From contig NC_084805.1 of assembly GCF_963583255.1 (NCBI RefSeq), positions 12,555,375-12,619,374 of the forward strand: 64,000 nucleotides of DNA, written 5' to 3'. This document shows positions 11,661 to 24,169 of this stretch, one piece after another; within the stretch, counting starts at the first letter, position 1; each line of letters opens with the position of its first letter. A program made the position numbers and the translations under genes. The notes under the pieces were generated by a model. It saw nothing but the letters and a program-made list of their open reading frames with translations. It ran no database searches and was not told the DNA's origin. This stretch comes from Pyrus communis (taxonomy: Eukaryota; Streptophyta; Magnoliopsida; Rosales; Rosaceae).

Positions 11661-12400
11661 TTGCATGAGCTGATGTTACCCGAAGAAGTAGAAGCCTGGT
11701 TAAATGAATTCATGAGCCACATTGGGGGCAAGAATGAGGACTTACCTAGACCTAGCAACTTCCACGTAAACATGACATATGTTCTATTTACCATGTTTTA
11801 TCCCAAGCATGATCAATCTACCACAATGGATGGTGATTACTTAGCAACAGAACCTATGATGGCACATGTTAGTGTTGAAGAAGCAGGAAAAGAGGAGTTG
11901 GGCAGAATAAGTTTGCCCGAGCTTGCAAGGAAAAAGCCCGAGAAAGTGTACTCGGATAGAGTGGTCTTCAGTCCCCCGAGTTTGATCCTAGCTAACCATC
12001 TCAAGCCTATTTATGTAACTATTCATCTGGAGGGAGTACCTTTCAAGATAATTTTGTTTGATAGAGGAGCTACAATCAATATGTTGTCGTACAAGCAAAT
12101 GAAAAAGATGAGTAGAAGTGAGGAAGATCTCATCCCCATGGATCTAACAATTTCTAGCTTATCTGGGGCCATCACTATAACTTATGAGATATTGCCCCTA
12201 GAGGTTAACTTGGGTGCTAGCCTTCTTCATGGTGGACAGTAGTTCCATTTATGGAGCTTTGCTTGGCCGAGATTGGATTCATCATAGTCTATCTGTGTCT
12301 TCTACCCTACACCAATAGGTAGCAGTTTACCATAAGGAAGGAACCATTGGACCAAGATTTTGGGAGATGGTGGAGGCCGACCATTCCTCCCCACAGCTAA
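11661..12400 (+). pseudogene. Gypsy-like aspartic protease relic
   Basis: The 193-codon ORF at 11661-12242 ends in a retropepsin-like segment: HLEGVPFKIILFDRGATINM, then a later hydrophobic stretch. Plant elements of this type have Asp-Gly-Gly-Ala or Asp-Ser-Gly-Ala at the active site. Here the triplet at 12063-12065 encodes Arg, giving DRGA, which would be inactive. After a stop at 12240 the same frame continues with SSIYGALLGRDWIH, the usual S-x-Y-x-x-x-L-G-R-x-W-L block between protease and reverse transcriptase. No reverse transcriptase or integrase follows. The element passes into antisense PMD sequence instead. Confidence 0.8.
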
Positions 12401-13057
12401 TATTGCAGAAGTAGCTTTTACAATCCTAGTATTGGGATTTTCCAATGCTTAGGAGTTGATAAGAACGGCCGCCTGACTAAGGTAACGACCCAAAAGCTTC
12501 TAGAACATTATTCCTCACCAAGGAAGAATGCGATAAACCCTATATTGTCTCAATTCCCCAACATTAATAATGATAGAACAAACAATAAAAGACCAAGTAA
12601 TTACAGTCAGGTCCTTAATCAAAAGATTGTTGGTGTATGGAAAAGAGAAGAAGCAGGAAAATGAGAACTGTTGCCTTAGCATACAACAAAAAGGTAAAAG
12701 TTAAAAACATTCAAGAAATGAGAGTTAGTATGGAAGGCAATTTTTCCTTTGGGAGATCAAGTTGGAGGCTTTGGGAAAATGAGTCCTGCTTGAAGATGAC
12801 CTTTTATCATTCACTAAGCATTAGATAAGGGAGAATATTACTTGACAGATTTGGAGGAAAACTTCCAGACACATCCCGTTAATACCAAGTTTTTAAAGAG
12901 ATACATCCAATTCTCGGGGATGTTAGAAATTGTTGTATTAAAGAGAGTTAGTGATTTCAAACAGAAATGAAGTTAGATGGTGCAGTAAGAGCTTCAATAT
13001 AATGCAAAAAGTAAAGGCAAAGAATAATTTTATTTCATAAAAAGAAAGTTACAATGG
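12400..13057. other. Non-coding linker between protease relic and antisense PMD gene
   Basis: I see no recognisable domain here. A 63-codon ORF (12637-12828) is short and basic and resembles nothing known to me. This is where reverse transcriptase would begin in a complete Gypsy element, so pol has been deleted or replaced. Confidence 0.5.
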
Positions 13058-13059
13058 CC

Positions 13060-16000
13060 TTAGCCTAACAGATTTACATCTTTACCCAGAGTGATTATTT
13101 TGGAGTGGTAAGTCTGCATAGTTGAGAAAATTCTGCTAGGCTCGGCCAAAACAGTGCTGCTATTGATAAGTTGAGACTCGGCATCTTCCAGTTCCATATT
13201 TTCCTTCTTCACTTCTTCAATTTGCTGCTGAAGTTTGCCAAGGAGAGTCACTTGCTCAGCCCTTAGTACAGTTAGTTGCTCATCTAACCTCTGGACCTTA
13301 GAAGACACTACTTTGATCGTTTCCTCTATGGCTGAGCCTTTATCCACCAACTGTTGAATATGAGTTAAAGCAGTAAATTGTTTCTTTTTAAAACACCTCA
13401 CTCGGTTGGCTTGCCTCTCAGCCCTTAAATATTGATCCTTCAAGGCTCTCAAGTTCTCAAAATATGAGAGGAATGACTCATACTGAACTCTTGATAGTTG
13501 ATCAGCCTTGAACAAGTCAATTACGGCTTTCTCTATATCATGGAGGGCCTTGAGACTGAAGGATACTAAAAATTTTCTCCTTGACCACTCTTGGAAGACT
13601 CGACGTTGATCTTGAGGACCTGAAGACTCAGAATGATGCCTTAAGGATCTTAGCTTTGTCTTAAGTTGCCCGAACTCTTTAAAAAGCTTGGATAAATATG
13701 CTGTTATGGAATAGAGTGTAGCAAGAAAAGAGGTTTCAACAGATGGAGGAACCTGAGAACTAAGGGCAGTAGAGGTCTTAACCTTCTTCTTAGGCCTAGG
13801 GATAGGAGTCCCCGTGACCCCAGAAGCTAAGGGAGGTTGTGGAAGCTCGGTCTTACGCAATAGATGAAAATGAGATTTGCATGAGTCTTCCCCAGAACCC
13901 TGTGGGAAACCAAGAAAATAAAGTAAGAAGAAATATTACAAATCAGGACATAGAACAAAGAGTAAAACAAGAAAAGTGGTATAGATTACAAATCAGGACA
14001 TAGAACAAAGAGTAAAACAAGAAAAGTGGTATACCTGAGTCAAGCTCGAAGCCTTGGAAGAAGGAGAATGAGGAGTGGTAACACTTGGGTGTTGAGAGGG
14101 ATTATCTTTGCTAACTGGATGAGGAGAAATGGTGCCCGAACCTTCACCAGAGGCCTATAAAATCGAAAAAGATAAGTTTCAACAAACTAACTGATGCATA
14201 AAAGGAAAACAAAAGGAGAAAAGCCTTTATACCTTAGCAGGACCCTGAGAACGAGCGGGCAAGCTAGCTTGATCTACAGCTTAAGAAACCTGTGGGTTAG
14301 TGATCTCTGAAACCATAGGGATCTCAGAGACTATAGGCTCCTCAAATGCAGATGTTGCCGATTGATGAAAGGTTGGTGCAGGGGAAGATTGAAAAGAGTA
14401 AAAAGAAAATAAGTATAAAATGAGGGATTGAGGCTTCAAGCATAAAAGTGCTAAAATAATAAATACCCACCAAGTTAGTATCCTCGTCTACAAAATGCAA
14501 CATAGGTTCCCTAACCTTAACCTACAAAAATAAAAGACAAGTGTTAAAGCTCTAAGATTGGTAGAGATACAAGTCAAAAGAATGAAAAAGAGATGTACCT
14601 TTGGAGACTTAGCCTGTGCAGGGGAAGTTTGTACCATTCGGGCTGAAGGTGAAAAGGCCTCAGGCGAAGAAATCATTTCTGCCCTCATGGCCTGTTTCAG
14701 AAATCGGGCAGAAAGTCAAGAAGAAAGTAGAAAAAGAGAAAAGGGAAGAACTCGAAGGAATGAAACTTAAGATGCAAGTTATATCTCCAGTTCTTCCAGG
14801 GTGGAATCTTGTAGATTTTTGGCCTGTTGATACATCTCAAGCCCCAGTGGGTCCTCTCTCGAAGTAATAGTAGGCTTCTTGGTTACTAGGGGCCCTAGAG
14901 TCGAAGAAAATAGGGGTTGTCAACTCTCATTACAAAGAAATCAGGAAATGGATTAGAGTGGGCAAATTTATAAGAATTTCAAGTTAAAAAGTAAGAAATA
15001 CCTATCAAAAGGAGTTGGTTTTTCTAATGAACCATTTCCTTCCAGCTTTCAAGCTCATTTAAGCTAGGATAAGACTTGATAGAGAGATGCTTGAAGAGGC
15101 GATCATGGGCTTCGCATAGATCTCCTCTATACTTTTTGGTTCACTTTGTCTCCCACTAAGAAGCAAAACTTGAAGTACATTCAAAATTAAGAGCCATGGG
15201 CTTTTGGGCAACCTTGCTCATGATCTCAAGACTGTGTTAGGCGGCTTGAAAAGTAACTTCAGGTGGAGAGTGAAGACAGTAGGAGGTGCCATATTGAACG
15301 AAGTTAAAGAATGGCACCGGGATAACTTGACTAAAGCCTAACTACCTGGTGCAGAAGTTTGGGTGATAAACTTCTAGCCCGCACTCGTAGCAGTTACTCC
15401 TCATACTCCAAGCCAAATCCCTCGACTGGAAGCAAATGATAAATCTCTCTCTACAAATGGGATTAGCATTTTCTCCAAAAACATCCTAGAAAGCTTGGTC
15501 ATTGAACCATGGATATCTTGTAAGCACTGAAGTGCCCCACTTTAGATCTGCCTAAGTCTTGCAGACTCTAAAAAGTACAGACAGCAGAACGTGGAGTGAT
15601 TGGTGGGACATGCTTCAGTCAGAATTCGAGCAGGGTCCACTCGTTCTGGGTATTCTAAGTTGAGAGCCCGAAGCTCGGGGAGATACTATTGAAGCCAAAG
15701 ATGGATTATCCAAGTTGGGCCATTAAGGATGGTTTTGAATGGTTCATCATTTGTGATCTCATACAGAAGATGATAAAGATGAGCAAGGAGGAAGGGGCCC
15801 ATGGCTACATCGTCAAAGTTAAGAAGAGCTTCCACCAAAGGAATCCATTCGACTTTCACTCCCTTGGACTTGTTAGGGAAAACATTTTTGTTGAGCCAGT
15901 AGAGGATGAAATACATGTGCTCCTGATCTCTGTTGGCTTTGGAGGAAGAATGGCCAAATTCCTTCTTGGAAAACAGGATAAAACCCGTGAAGGAAGTCCT

Positions 16001-16648
16001 ATAACTCTTAAAAGTCGCAGAGTTATACTCCAAATGAAGAAAGGGGGATGACTGGTCGAACTCTCAGTGGCCAGACGAGAAGAATGAGCCTAGTCGTGGG
16101 TAACGTCCATAATTCTGCCCGAAGGCTTTAACCCCGAAGACCTGTGTCATATCCAGGATAGTCGGGGACACTGGACCCATCTTAAAGTCAAAGGTATTGG
16201 TGCCTGAGTTCCAAAAGAGAATAGTTGTTATGAGAAGCTCGGGCTTAACGACGGTGGTTTTAGAAAGCATTATCAGCTTATAAATTCCGTTGTTCATCCA
16301 TTTCTGCTTAAAGGTGGGCTCGAGTTCTTTTATCCATTGCGTCCATACCTCATCCTTCATGAGTGGGAAGCCACGACGATGGTTTGACTATTTGGAGGAA
16401 GAAATACCTGACTTAGCCTGAAATGGGTTGGGTGTGAACCATTTTTCCTTGGGCATGTTATTTTCAACGGCAACAGGGACCTAAGAAGTCCATGCAAGTC
16501 CCAATGAGTGCACTTCTTCCTCCTCGAAGAAAAATTTAGTGTACAGGACTGTCCGATGGCGATGAAAGCAATTGAGTAAGCGGCGCATGGTGGAGATCCC
16601 TTCACCAGTTTCGGAGAAGGATTGAGCTCGAGTAACTTTAGGTGCCAT
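13060..16648 (-). pseudogene. Antisense plant mobile domain (PMD) gene carried by the Gypsy-like element
   Basis: Reading the minus strand from ATG at 16648, the first exon encodes a PMD-type domain, the aminotransferase-like plant mobile domain of the MAIN/MAIL1 family. Signature pieces are FWNSGTNTFDFKMGPVSPTI (about 16160-16220), ILYWLNKNVFPNKSKGVKVE and FLLAHLYHLLYEI (15720-15930). The frame has stops after residues 54 and 88, a frameshift between 16060 and 16033, and stops near 15685 and 15550. Small exons follow with plausible splice sites, for example one covering 14034-14155 that ends CTCAG before GTATACC. A last long exon (13060-13860) encodes a coiled coil rich in Glu, Gln and Leu. 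Host PMD proteins act in gene silencing and genome integrity; this copy is broken. It may have been expressed from the about 310 bp between its start and the 3' LTR. Confidence 0.8.
13935..14034. repeat. 50-bp tandem duplication in a PMD intron
   Basis: ATTACAAATCAGGACATAGA and the following 30 bases occur twice in a row with period 50 bp and no visible difference. This points to a recent local duplication. It lies in an intron of the antisense PMD gene, next to a splice donor. Confidence 0.9.
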
Positions 16649-16950
16649 TGAGGATTGTGAGAAGAAGATAGGAGGAAAAGTTGGAATTAGGGGGCAAGAA
16701 TTGAAGAACTAAGAAGGCAAGAACGTACTGGAATTTTTGGGAGTTCAAAGGCTCGAAATGGTTAAGGTGCTTTGCTGAAGAGGTTAAGTGAGGATTATTT
16801 AATAAGTGGTTATTTAACGGTGGAATTTGTGGGTAAGGGCAAAGGTCTTAGTTAACAAATGGTTGCTTTAAATGGTGCAAGTCCTGAAAGAAGGCATGTG
16901 ACGACTATTTAATCATTATTAGCGCCTGGGATTGCAGCCTCAACAATAAT

Positions 16951-16962
16951 TAAAGGGGCCAA
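16951..16962 (+). promoter_or_regulatory. Polypurine tract of the Gypsy-like element
   Basis: TAAAGGGGCCAA directly precedes the TGTTTGGG that opens the 3' LTR. It is less purine-pure than usual. Its position, one LTR length before the shared LTR end, supports the call. Confidence 0.6.
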
Positions 16963-17997
16963 TGTTTGGGTTAATATTTGAACATTGGGCTGCAAGTGTG
17001 TGAAAGCCTAGAGATGCCAATTAAAAGGGAGACTTGCCCGAAGCCCAACATCAAGCCCAAAGACAAATTGACACCTTCCCATTAATGCATAAGCCATGTG
17101 CCTATAATTTAAATGTCAAGGGATGAGGACTAACTCATAATTAGCCAAAAAGCACTTTTGAGTGGCAATACAAGTAAAAAGTTGATGACTCATTACCCTT
17201 CAAGTGCTTTCGGGCAAGAGCAAAGTCACTGCAGTCGGGCTCATTTGCCTATAAATGGAGGAAGAGGCCTCAAAGATAAAGACATTCAACCAATCAAACA
17301 AACAAACATACAAACTCTGCTCTCAAGCCAGATTTGCATCTAAAAGCTGTAATCAGCCAAGATCTGTCTTTTTCAGGATATCTCCCTCAAAAAAACTATT
17401 TTTTGTCTTGTTTAGAAGCTCTGTTATCACCCCTGGTGGCGTAATATCGATTCCCTTGTGTAAACTGGTTTACCATCCATCCCTTTTTAACATAAAAACC
17501 TCTGTAAACTCAAAGAGAAGTGATTGCAAGAGGTTTAAGTTCAACCTTGCTAGACAAGGTGAAATATTGCCCGAAGCTCTTTGTTTGCTTTCTAAATTTG
17601 TAGATCTATTATTTAATACATTCTCCAATATGTATTCAAGTCATGTCCACCTGTTTTCCTACTTTAAAAGTCTTATTTGTATCTGGATCTGGTCAGTTTA
17701 ATGGATATGCTTTCATTTAAAACCAACTAAGAACCAAACAAATGACTTAAGGGATCTGGGCTCCCGTCATTCGAATATACAAGACTATGAACTGAAAGTC
17801 CTTGGTCACAAGGCAAGAAAAACAACTTAATATGGACTTCATCCACGACAATCCTTTGATAACAAGAAGTTTGAGTAACTATGTCCTCTTCTTGTAGCAC
17901 ATCAGCAAGAGCTCGACTAGACATCCAAGGTGCCAATCCATTAGGGAGTTGTGCTAAGAGCTGATGAGCCCTTTCCGGAGAAATCTTCGCCTGAACA
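16963..17997 (+). repeat. 3' LTR of Gypsy-like element (about 1035 bp)
   Basis: It starts TGTTTGGG and ends CTGAACA, giving TG...CA termini. The last 366 bp match 8236-8748, with about 10-15% differences and a missing block of about 155 bp. A TATA box (CCTATAAATGGAGG) is at about 17248-17261, as expected for an LTR promoter. The divergence shows this element is much older than the Copia element inside its other LTR. Confidence 0.85.
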
Positions 17998-18002
17998 ATG
18001 AC

Positions 18003-18278
18003 ATTGCCAATTCACATACATTTAGTTTTCCTCAGATCCTTATGCATTGTTGGATGTTTATATTCAAACCCTTATTTCTAATGCAATATTACCTACAAAA
18101 TGATTGAAAGTTGACTGATAAAGTCAACAAAACCGATCGAGTTCATGATTGACCAGACACACACAAGCACTTAACCATTATGCCATCCTCAATCATTTGT
18201 AAGCAGTCACCATGAGTCAGTGAGAGAAAACGAGGGCGTCACAGCCGAATAAAATGCTCGTCTTTAAGGTTTCATTTA
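18003..18278. other. Intergenic, nothing recognised
   Basis: AT-rich sequence between the Gypsy-like LTR and the next MITE-like block. No coding or repeat signal is seen. Confidence 0.4.
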
Positions 18279-18830
18279 CTACGTGTTTACGTACCCGTAA
18301 TCGGAATTAAATTGCGAAGTTGGATTCTGATTATGAGTTACTCTTGCGTTTACTAAATATTAGGGAATCAAAAAATTATGGGATCCACACAAATTTAGGA
18401 ATTCAATTCCTCCAAAGTGGAGGAATTGGACTCCTTGGATGGAGGTAGTATTTCAATTCGGGGTAAAGCCCGGAATAGGGAATCAACTTGTCTTACCCAT
18501 TATACCCTTAAATAATTTCTGAAGATTCAGTTTCCCCATCCACCCCTTCCCGTTACCCAGCACCATTACGCCTCCATCTCTTGTGCTGGTTATGGTATCT
18601 TCAAATTTCTTCTCTCCTTAACCAACCTATAAACAAAAGAATTCAAAATTTTCAAATTTTATAAATGTTCTAACAAAAGCAAGTCTATTAAAAATCAATA
18701 TTGTCATGTTCTTGGTCATAATAATATAATTAAATTACTTTAAAAAATAATCTAATTAATTATTATATAAATAAGGGTATTTTGATAATCATAGTGGTAT
18801 TCATTCCAATTTCTGTGAACTAGTAAACAA
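18279..18830. mobile_element. Possible MITE with diverged terminal inverted repeats
   Basis: The left end (GTTTACGTACCCGTAATCGG) and the reverse complement of the right end (GTTTACTAGTTCACAGAAAT followed by TGGAATGAA) are similar but imperfect. A short hairpin (CAATTCCTCC...GGAGGAATTG) lies inside. There is no coding capacity. I could not fix a target duplication. Confidence 0.35.
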
Positions 18831-19549
18831 CACAAATGAAATCAATACTATTTTTATTCCGATTCTGGAACATTCAAGTAAACATCTTCAACAAAAATTT
18901 GATTATGATTCCTCCTAAATCCTATTTCTCCTTAATTCAATTCCTTTTATTTGCGGTTGCACTGAGAAGCGCAGGGTGCCTAAGAATTGGTGGGTTAAGA
19001 GTCAGAGTCAATGTCAACTACTATGAGTCAACACAGTTAACTTTTTGCATTTCTGACCATTCAGCACCCCTATGTAAACTTAATTGACACAACAAAGATA
19101 CAAGTAATTTATAGCTCAACAAGTTAAGAGTGTATGTCTATGCATTTGAGCTCATGTGCTCGATTTTTCCCTTCCTAATATCAAATTAGAATATTCAATG
19201 AAAATTGACATCAGAGAACGTAAAAAGAAAGTTTATAGAGTGTCTGAGAATTTGTGGATCAATTATCCTGATTGTACAAATAGTTTAGGTATTTTTTTGA
19301 ATTTATATTAATTAGACACCCATATGCACTTAGATCATTTTCAGTAGAGTCTCTAAATAGGGACAACCACCGTATAAAATAAGTATAAAACAAATATATG
19401 GACAAAATAAATCTCGAGTGGATCATAAAGTATATGGACTCACTGGATACATAGTGTATTTACGCACATATAAAGACTATATAGGGACAAAACTTTGAGT
19501 GGAAAACGGGCTCACAATGTTGATTGAAGCTTTTAATTCATTTAATGCT

Positions 19550-19955
19550 TTTAATTAAGGTTTAAATGCCAAAATGGTCCTTGTGATTTACTCTATCAAC
19601 CAAATTAGTCCATGTGTTTTCAATTTGGCCAAATTGGTTTATGTGTTTACATCTGTTAGCCAATTCATGACAATCCGTTAAAAAACAATTAAAATTGACA
19701 TTCAAGTGAATTGAACGAAGCATCAATTTCTAAAGATATGTATCGTATTTGTTTAGTAAGTGTACATAAAATTACATTTTTGTCCTCTCATGTGCCTGGC
19801 ACATATCAATTTTAACGGTCGTTTAACGGATTGTTTTGAATTGGCTAACAAATGTAAATATAAGGACCAATTTGGCCAAATTGAAAATACAATGAATAAA
19901 ATTGGCCAATAGAGTAAAACATAAGGACCATTTTCACATTTAAGCCTTTAATTAA
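19550..19955. mobile_element. Mutator-like MITE with long inverted repeats and 9-bp target duplication
   Basis: The element (19559-19946) starts GGTTTAAATGCCAAAATGGT and its other end, reverse-complemented, starts GGCTTAAATGTGAAAATGGT. The inverted similarity runs about 150 bp into each side, leaving a short centre. Both flanks read TTTAATTAA (19550-19558 and 19947-19955), a perfect 9-bp duplication typical of Mutator-superfamily insertion. There is no coding capacity. A half copy of the same family is at about 42460-42650. Confidence 0.88.
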
Positions 19956-20300
19956 TTAAAAAAAATGTTAACATAAACAAAAAATATGCATCTAATCAAA
20001 TTATCATTTAAAATCTATAAAACCTTCAAATTTAGGAATTCTACTATAGAAATTTGCCCATTGAGGGCAATATCCTTTTAGGGATACAAATATTCCCTTT
20101 AAGTCCTTAAATGAGTATTTAAAGGTGATGGTGGAGATGCTCTTAGGTAGAAAGACAATTATCACACCTTTTCTCGATTCACAAACCTTTGTTTAATCCT
20201 ATTAATTCCGTAGTTAGAAAATGAAAATTAAAAACGAAATATTTATAAAATGGACCTTTAGAAACCACAATAACAGCAAGCAAAGAATTTGGTGTGCAAT
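19956..20300. other. Intergenic, nothing recognised
   Basis: AT-rich sequence with no ORF or repeat signal I can support. Confidence 0.4.
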
Positions 20301-20379
20301 GGTCGAGTTTTAGCTAATCGAAATCTCTGTGTTTTATATTTTTGTTTTTATGTTAAAGAAGAAAAACTTTCAATTCCTT

Positions 20380-22310
20380 CTCTGGACTACTGGTCTCTTG
20401 GTGTGAAAGACTAGGCTTTTTTTTTCTTTTTCTATTTTTTTTTAATTTTATTTTAAGAAGGGCTTCAATTCGGTTAGGGTTTCGTTCATTTTCAATTTTA
20501 TTTTCTTATTTTAGTTTTAATTTTAGATTAAATCTCATTATTTTGATTATAATTCAATAAATTTGTGTGAAGTAGGTTTTCTGTTGGAGAGCTCGACTTC
20601 TCTCTCTGCGATTCTACTGGTATCTCCCCCACAAAGTCGGCAAGAAATTCTTGACATTTTCCCTATTACCACTGCAAAAGGTCCTTCATATTCTCCCTCA
20701 TTTCTTCATCCTAAACCCTAATTTCCAAAATTATTCGGTAATTTCACATTTTAATTTTTTATTTGAGTTTGCTGGGATTTATTCGATTCAACTGGGGTGG
20801 GTTTTTCAGTTGTTTGGTTTTTTTTTATTAATTTAGATTTCCTGGTTTCTTTTTTTTTTTTTTTGTTGGTACCGCAATGATAATTTCCTTCAATTTCAAT
20901 TTCATTTTCTGATCTTTGTTTTAATATTGGATTCAATCTAATTATTTTGATTCTTATTCAATAAATTTGTGTAAAGTAGGTTTTTTGTTGAAGAAGCGGT
21001 TGACCTTTTAATTGTGCCTGTTGTGTAAAGTAGGTCCTTGCTGGACCGGCAAGAAAAAAAATCTGCTGTGCATAATGACATACCTGCTTTTTTGCAGCAA
21101 GGACCAAAACAAGTAGAAGTGAAGGGTTAACTGTTTTGGGTATTTCTCCTAAACCTAATTATTCTTATTTAAATGGAGTCTACTTTTACAGATACGAATT
21201 TGTATTATGTTATTCAACTGTCTGTGGAAGTCTTTTAATGCAAGCAATTAGGTTTTCTTTTTCAATGAATTTAAGGGGTTTAGGATGAAGAGTGGTATAC
21301 AGAATTGGTGTTTTGTAAGAGGACGAGGTTCTTCGATCTAGTCTGGTCAGAAAGTGAATGGAGGGAGTGGTGTGGGGTGAGATGGGAAAATACTTCTGTG
21401 GTTGCCGGCAGCAAAAGCTATAGGAGCAAAAGGGTTGGAAAAAGGAACTAGGGCGAAGACATTTGTCTTGGGAGGAATCTGCAAAGAGGTTAGAGGAAGT
21501 TAGTGATAATGGTTCTTGGGGGAGAGCGGCAAAGAGTTTAGATGGAGATAGTAGTAAGTCGTCTTGGGACAATTCAGCAAGTATGTTATAGGAAGAAACA
21601 AAGTCGAAAACTGATCGTGCTTCTCGGGAGGTGTCAAGAAAAAGTTATGTTTGGAAAAATGGTGAATCAGAGCATGGGAGTAGAGAAGGTAGAACTGGAA
21701 GGGGAACTTTGGTAAGGGATCATCAAAATGATTACCGTGGGAGGGACAGAAGATTGGGGGTAGCCGATACAAAAAAAAATTTATGTTAGGAAAAGTGGTC
21801 CATTTGAGCATGGGAGTAGGGGAAGTGGAATTGGAAGGGGTAGTGGGGTAAAGGAAAGAACTCCATTATTTTCTTTTCCCAAATAAGCTCTTTCCGCTTT
21901 TCATTCCTCATGCACTGAGAAGGCTGTCAAGAATAAAACTCTTTCCTTCCCTTTTCCGCGTGAACTAATGGACCGATTACTAAGTGGGGATGCTCACTCT
22001 AGCATGAGTGAACCTTTTCGAAACTGGTTAGGAATGGGCGCCACTATCCCTGCCCAGATCCGTATATTCAGTCATACCAGCATGGCCCCACTGATTTGTT
22101 TTCGATGAAGAAAGAAGAAAAGATTATTTGTGTTGCTATTCTTTGTTAAAATGTTTTTTCATAAATTTGCATACATTTCTACTTCTATTCTAATCCCATG
22201 TATATTTGCTTGCAGTTCTATGGGAATCTCCTCTGAACCCAGAAAAAAATTTAGCCTTCGGACGACGCCGACTGCTATAATCTAAAGTGGTTCAGCAACT
22301 AATAGGTATG
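20380..22310 (+). other. Possible decayed or unrecognised transcribed locus
   Basis: This stretch has gene-like features. A leader-like segment with pyrimidine tracts and CTCTCTCTCTGCG (20590-20610) is followed at 21300-21900 by sequence rich in GGA, AGT and AAG. In one plus frame that sequence reads fragments such as SWGRAAKSLDGDSSKSSWDN, broken by stops. A further GC-richer piece is at 21895-22090. The two minus-strand ORFs here (21210-21811) are low in complexity and look like shadows. I do not recognise a family. It may be a pseudogene or part of a divergent, Ser/Gly/Arg-rich protein gene. Confidence 0.25.
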
Positions 22311-24169
22311 CCCAATACCTCTAACTGCTTGCAACAACCTTCAATTTCTTTATCATTCTGTACATATAATATATATTATATTATCATAACATATATAAAC
22401 AGTTTTATACATACATAAATAAACATGCATATGATCATTTGCTTGATTTGTGATGCTCGGTGAGCTTGAAAAAAAAAATTAGGCCCATTAAATTTTTTTA
22501 ATTTTTATAATATATCTTGGTTATTGAAATTGTATATTGTGTTTGAGATTCTGATTATTTTGGCATTTTAGTTTGGATTTGTACTTGATTTTGATTCACA
22601 AATTTTTGGTAAAACCCCACTAAGAAATTTAGGAATGTGTATTAGTTTTTTTTGGGTCTTCTTTTTATTAAGATTTTACAATGGAGAATTCCCAAGTCTT
22701 TGTGGTGGAGATCACAGTTTCCATTTAGATTTTTTTTTGGGTTATGAAATGAGTTGGAATGTTTGGTTTGTTTCTTTGTGCACTATTACGGATCAGATGC
22801 ACAAAGAGGTCACTGTTTCAGAATTTTGACCCTCCACCACAAATTTCCTAAGAGCTATAAGAAGACAAAATGTAGAAGATGAATATTTTGGAAAAGAAAT
22901 GAATTAATTCCTTAACTTAGATGACAAAACAAAATACTTGAACTTGGATGGACTTCCTTGCCCTCCCTAAGCTTAGATTCCTAAAGTTGGGTGGCTGTTT
23001 GGTACTCTTGACTAGAGCTTCGCTCAAAGTCTTATCTCTTTCCACTTCAGCCATTGATTTCTTAGGTGGTTCTGCTTCTGGATCTTAGCTTTGACCTGTA
23101 TTTCTTTTTGTTTATTGATCATTGGGGCGCCTGTGTTCTCTCCCCTGTCTATGTGTTTCTTGATCAAAGTTTCTCTCCCTTTCATTAAAGAATGGATTTT
23201 CAACCAAAAAAAGAAAAAGAAAATAGAGATACCAAATCTAGCATTAATTAAGGAAGCTCACCTCTCAAAACTTTTTCCAAAAAAAAAAAAAAAAAAAAAA
23301 AAACAACCCTTTTTTCTATTTCTTCTAGTGTGCAAAAAGTAAGCTTTTTGCTTCACTTTTACCATATTGCTAAGACTGATTAGCAACTAGCTAGACTGTT
23401 AGACTTCTCTTATGATTGTATATGTGGTTTTTAAAATTTATTTTGGTTCTTGCCTAAATTTTTTTTTTTTTGTTTTTTTTAACCTACTTTGGATAGGTGT
23501 TGTTATCTAGCTTTTGTGTATATATTTTTGGAAGTTCTACAAATCTATTGTGATTACAAGTGAGTTTTATACTTTCTTTTAAAAAATATTAATCACAGTT
23601 GTTATAAATTATGGCAAATGAAAATTCCCACATCTATAGTTGTAATATGATTATTGTTTAGTATCTTTATTTTATTTAGTGCAATTGAAAATAAATGATA
23701 AGCTGGGTTTAAGCGTTGAATTGGGTTCCTTTGTGGTTGGACTAATTATATCAACTACTGATATCATATGGTCAAGAAATATGTAAGCTGTCTTTATACT
23801 CGAGAGAAATTAAGTACATTGGATAACAGCAGTTGTCCTCTTTTTTTTTCTATTTACTTTTTTTAATTTATTTTCCCCCTCAATTTTCCTGCCATGTTAT
23901 TTCATTTGGGTTTTTTTTTCCCCCTACAAGTTTTCATTTGAAAGGAAAGTAATGCATTCGTATGAATTCTACGTCGTTGCTCAGGTTTATAATATTTTTT
24001 TTTTGTTCTTTTTCCTTGCTTAGACATTATTTTCTTTTCACTGCATATTGATATTGAGTTTTTGGAAATGCCTCTATTTTTTGGTTCACATGTTGAGAAT
24101 GGTTCTGCCAAATTTTTAAGGGCCTTTTCTTTGTTTCTTCTTATCTTCCTCTTCTTTGTCCAATTATAA
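22310..24169. other. AT-rich intergenic sequence with poly(A) and poly(T) runs
   Basis: It holds homopolymer runs (for example 23279-23303) and no convincing coding frame. Confidence 0.4.

Noticed and set aside
21210..21811. Two overlapping minus-strand ORFs rich in Ser, Pro and Phe
   Set aside because: Low complexity, no start context or splice support, and the other strand looks at least as gene-like.
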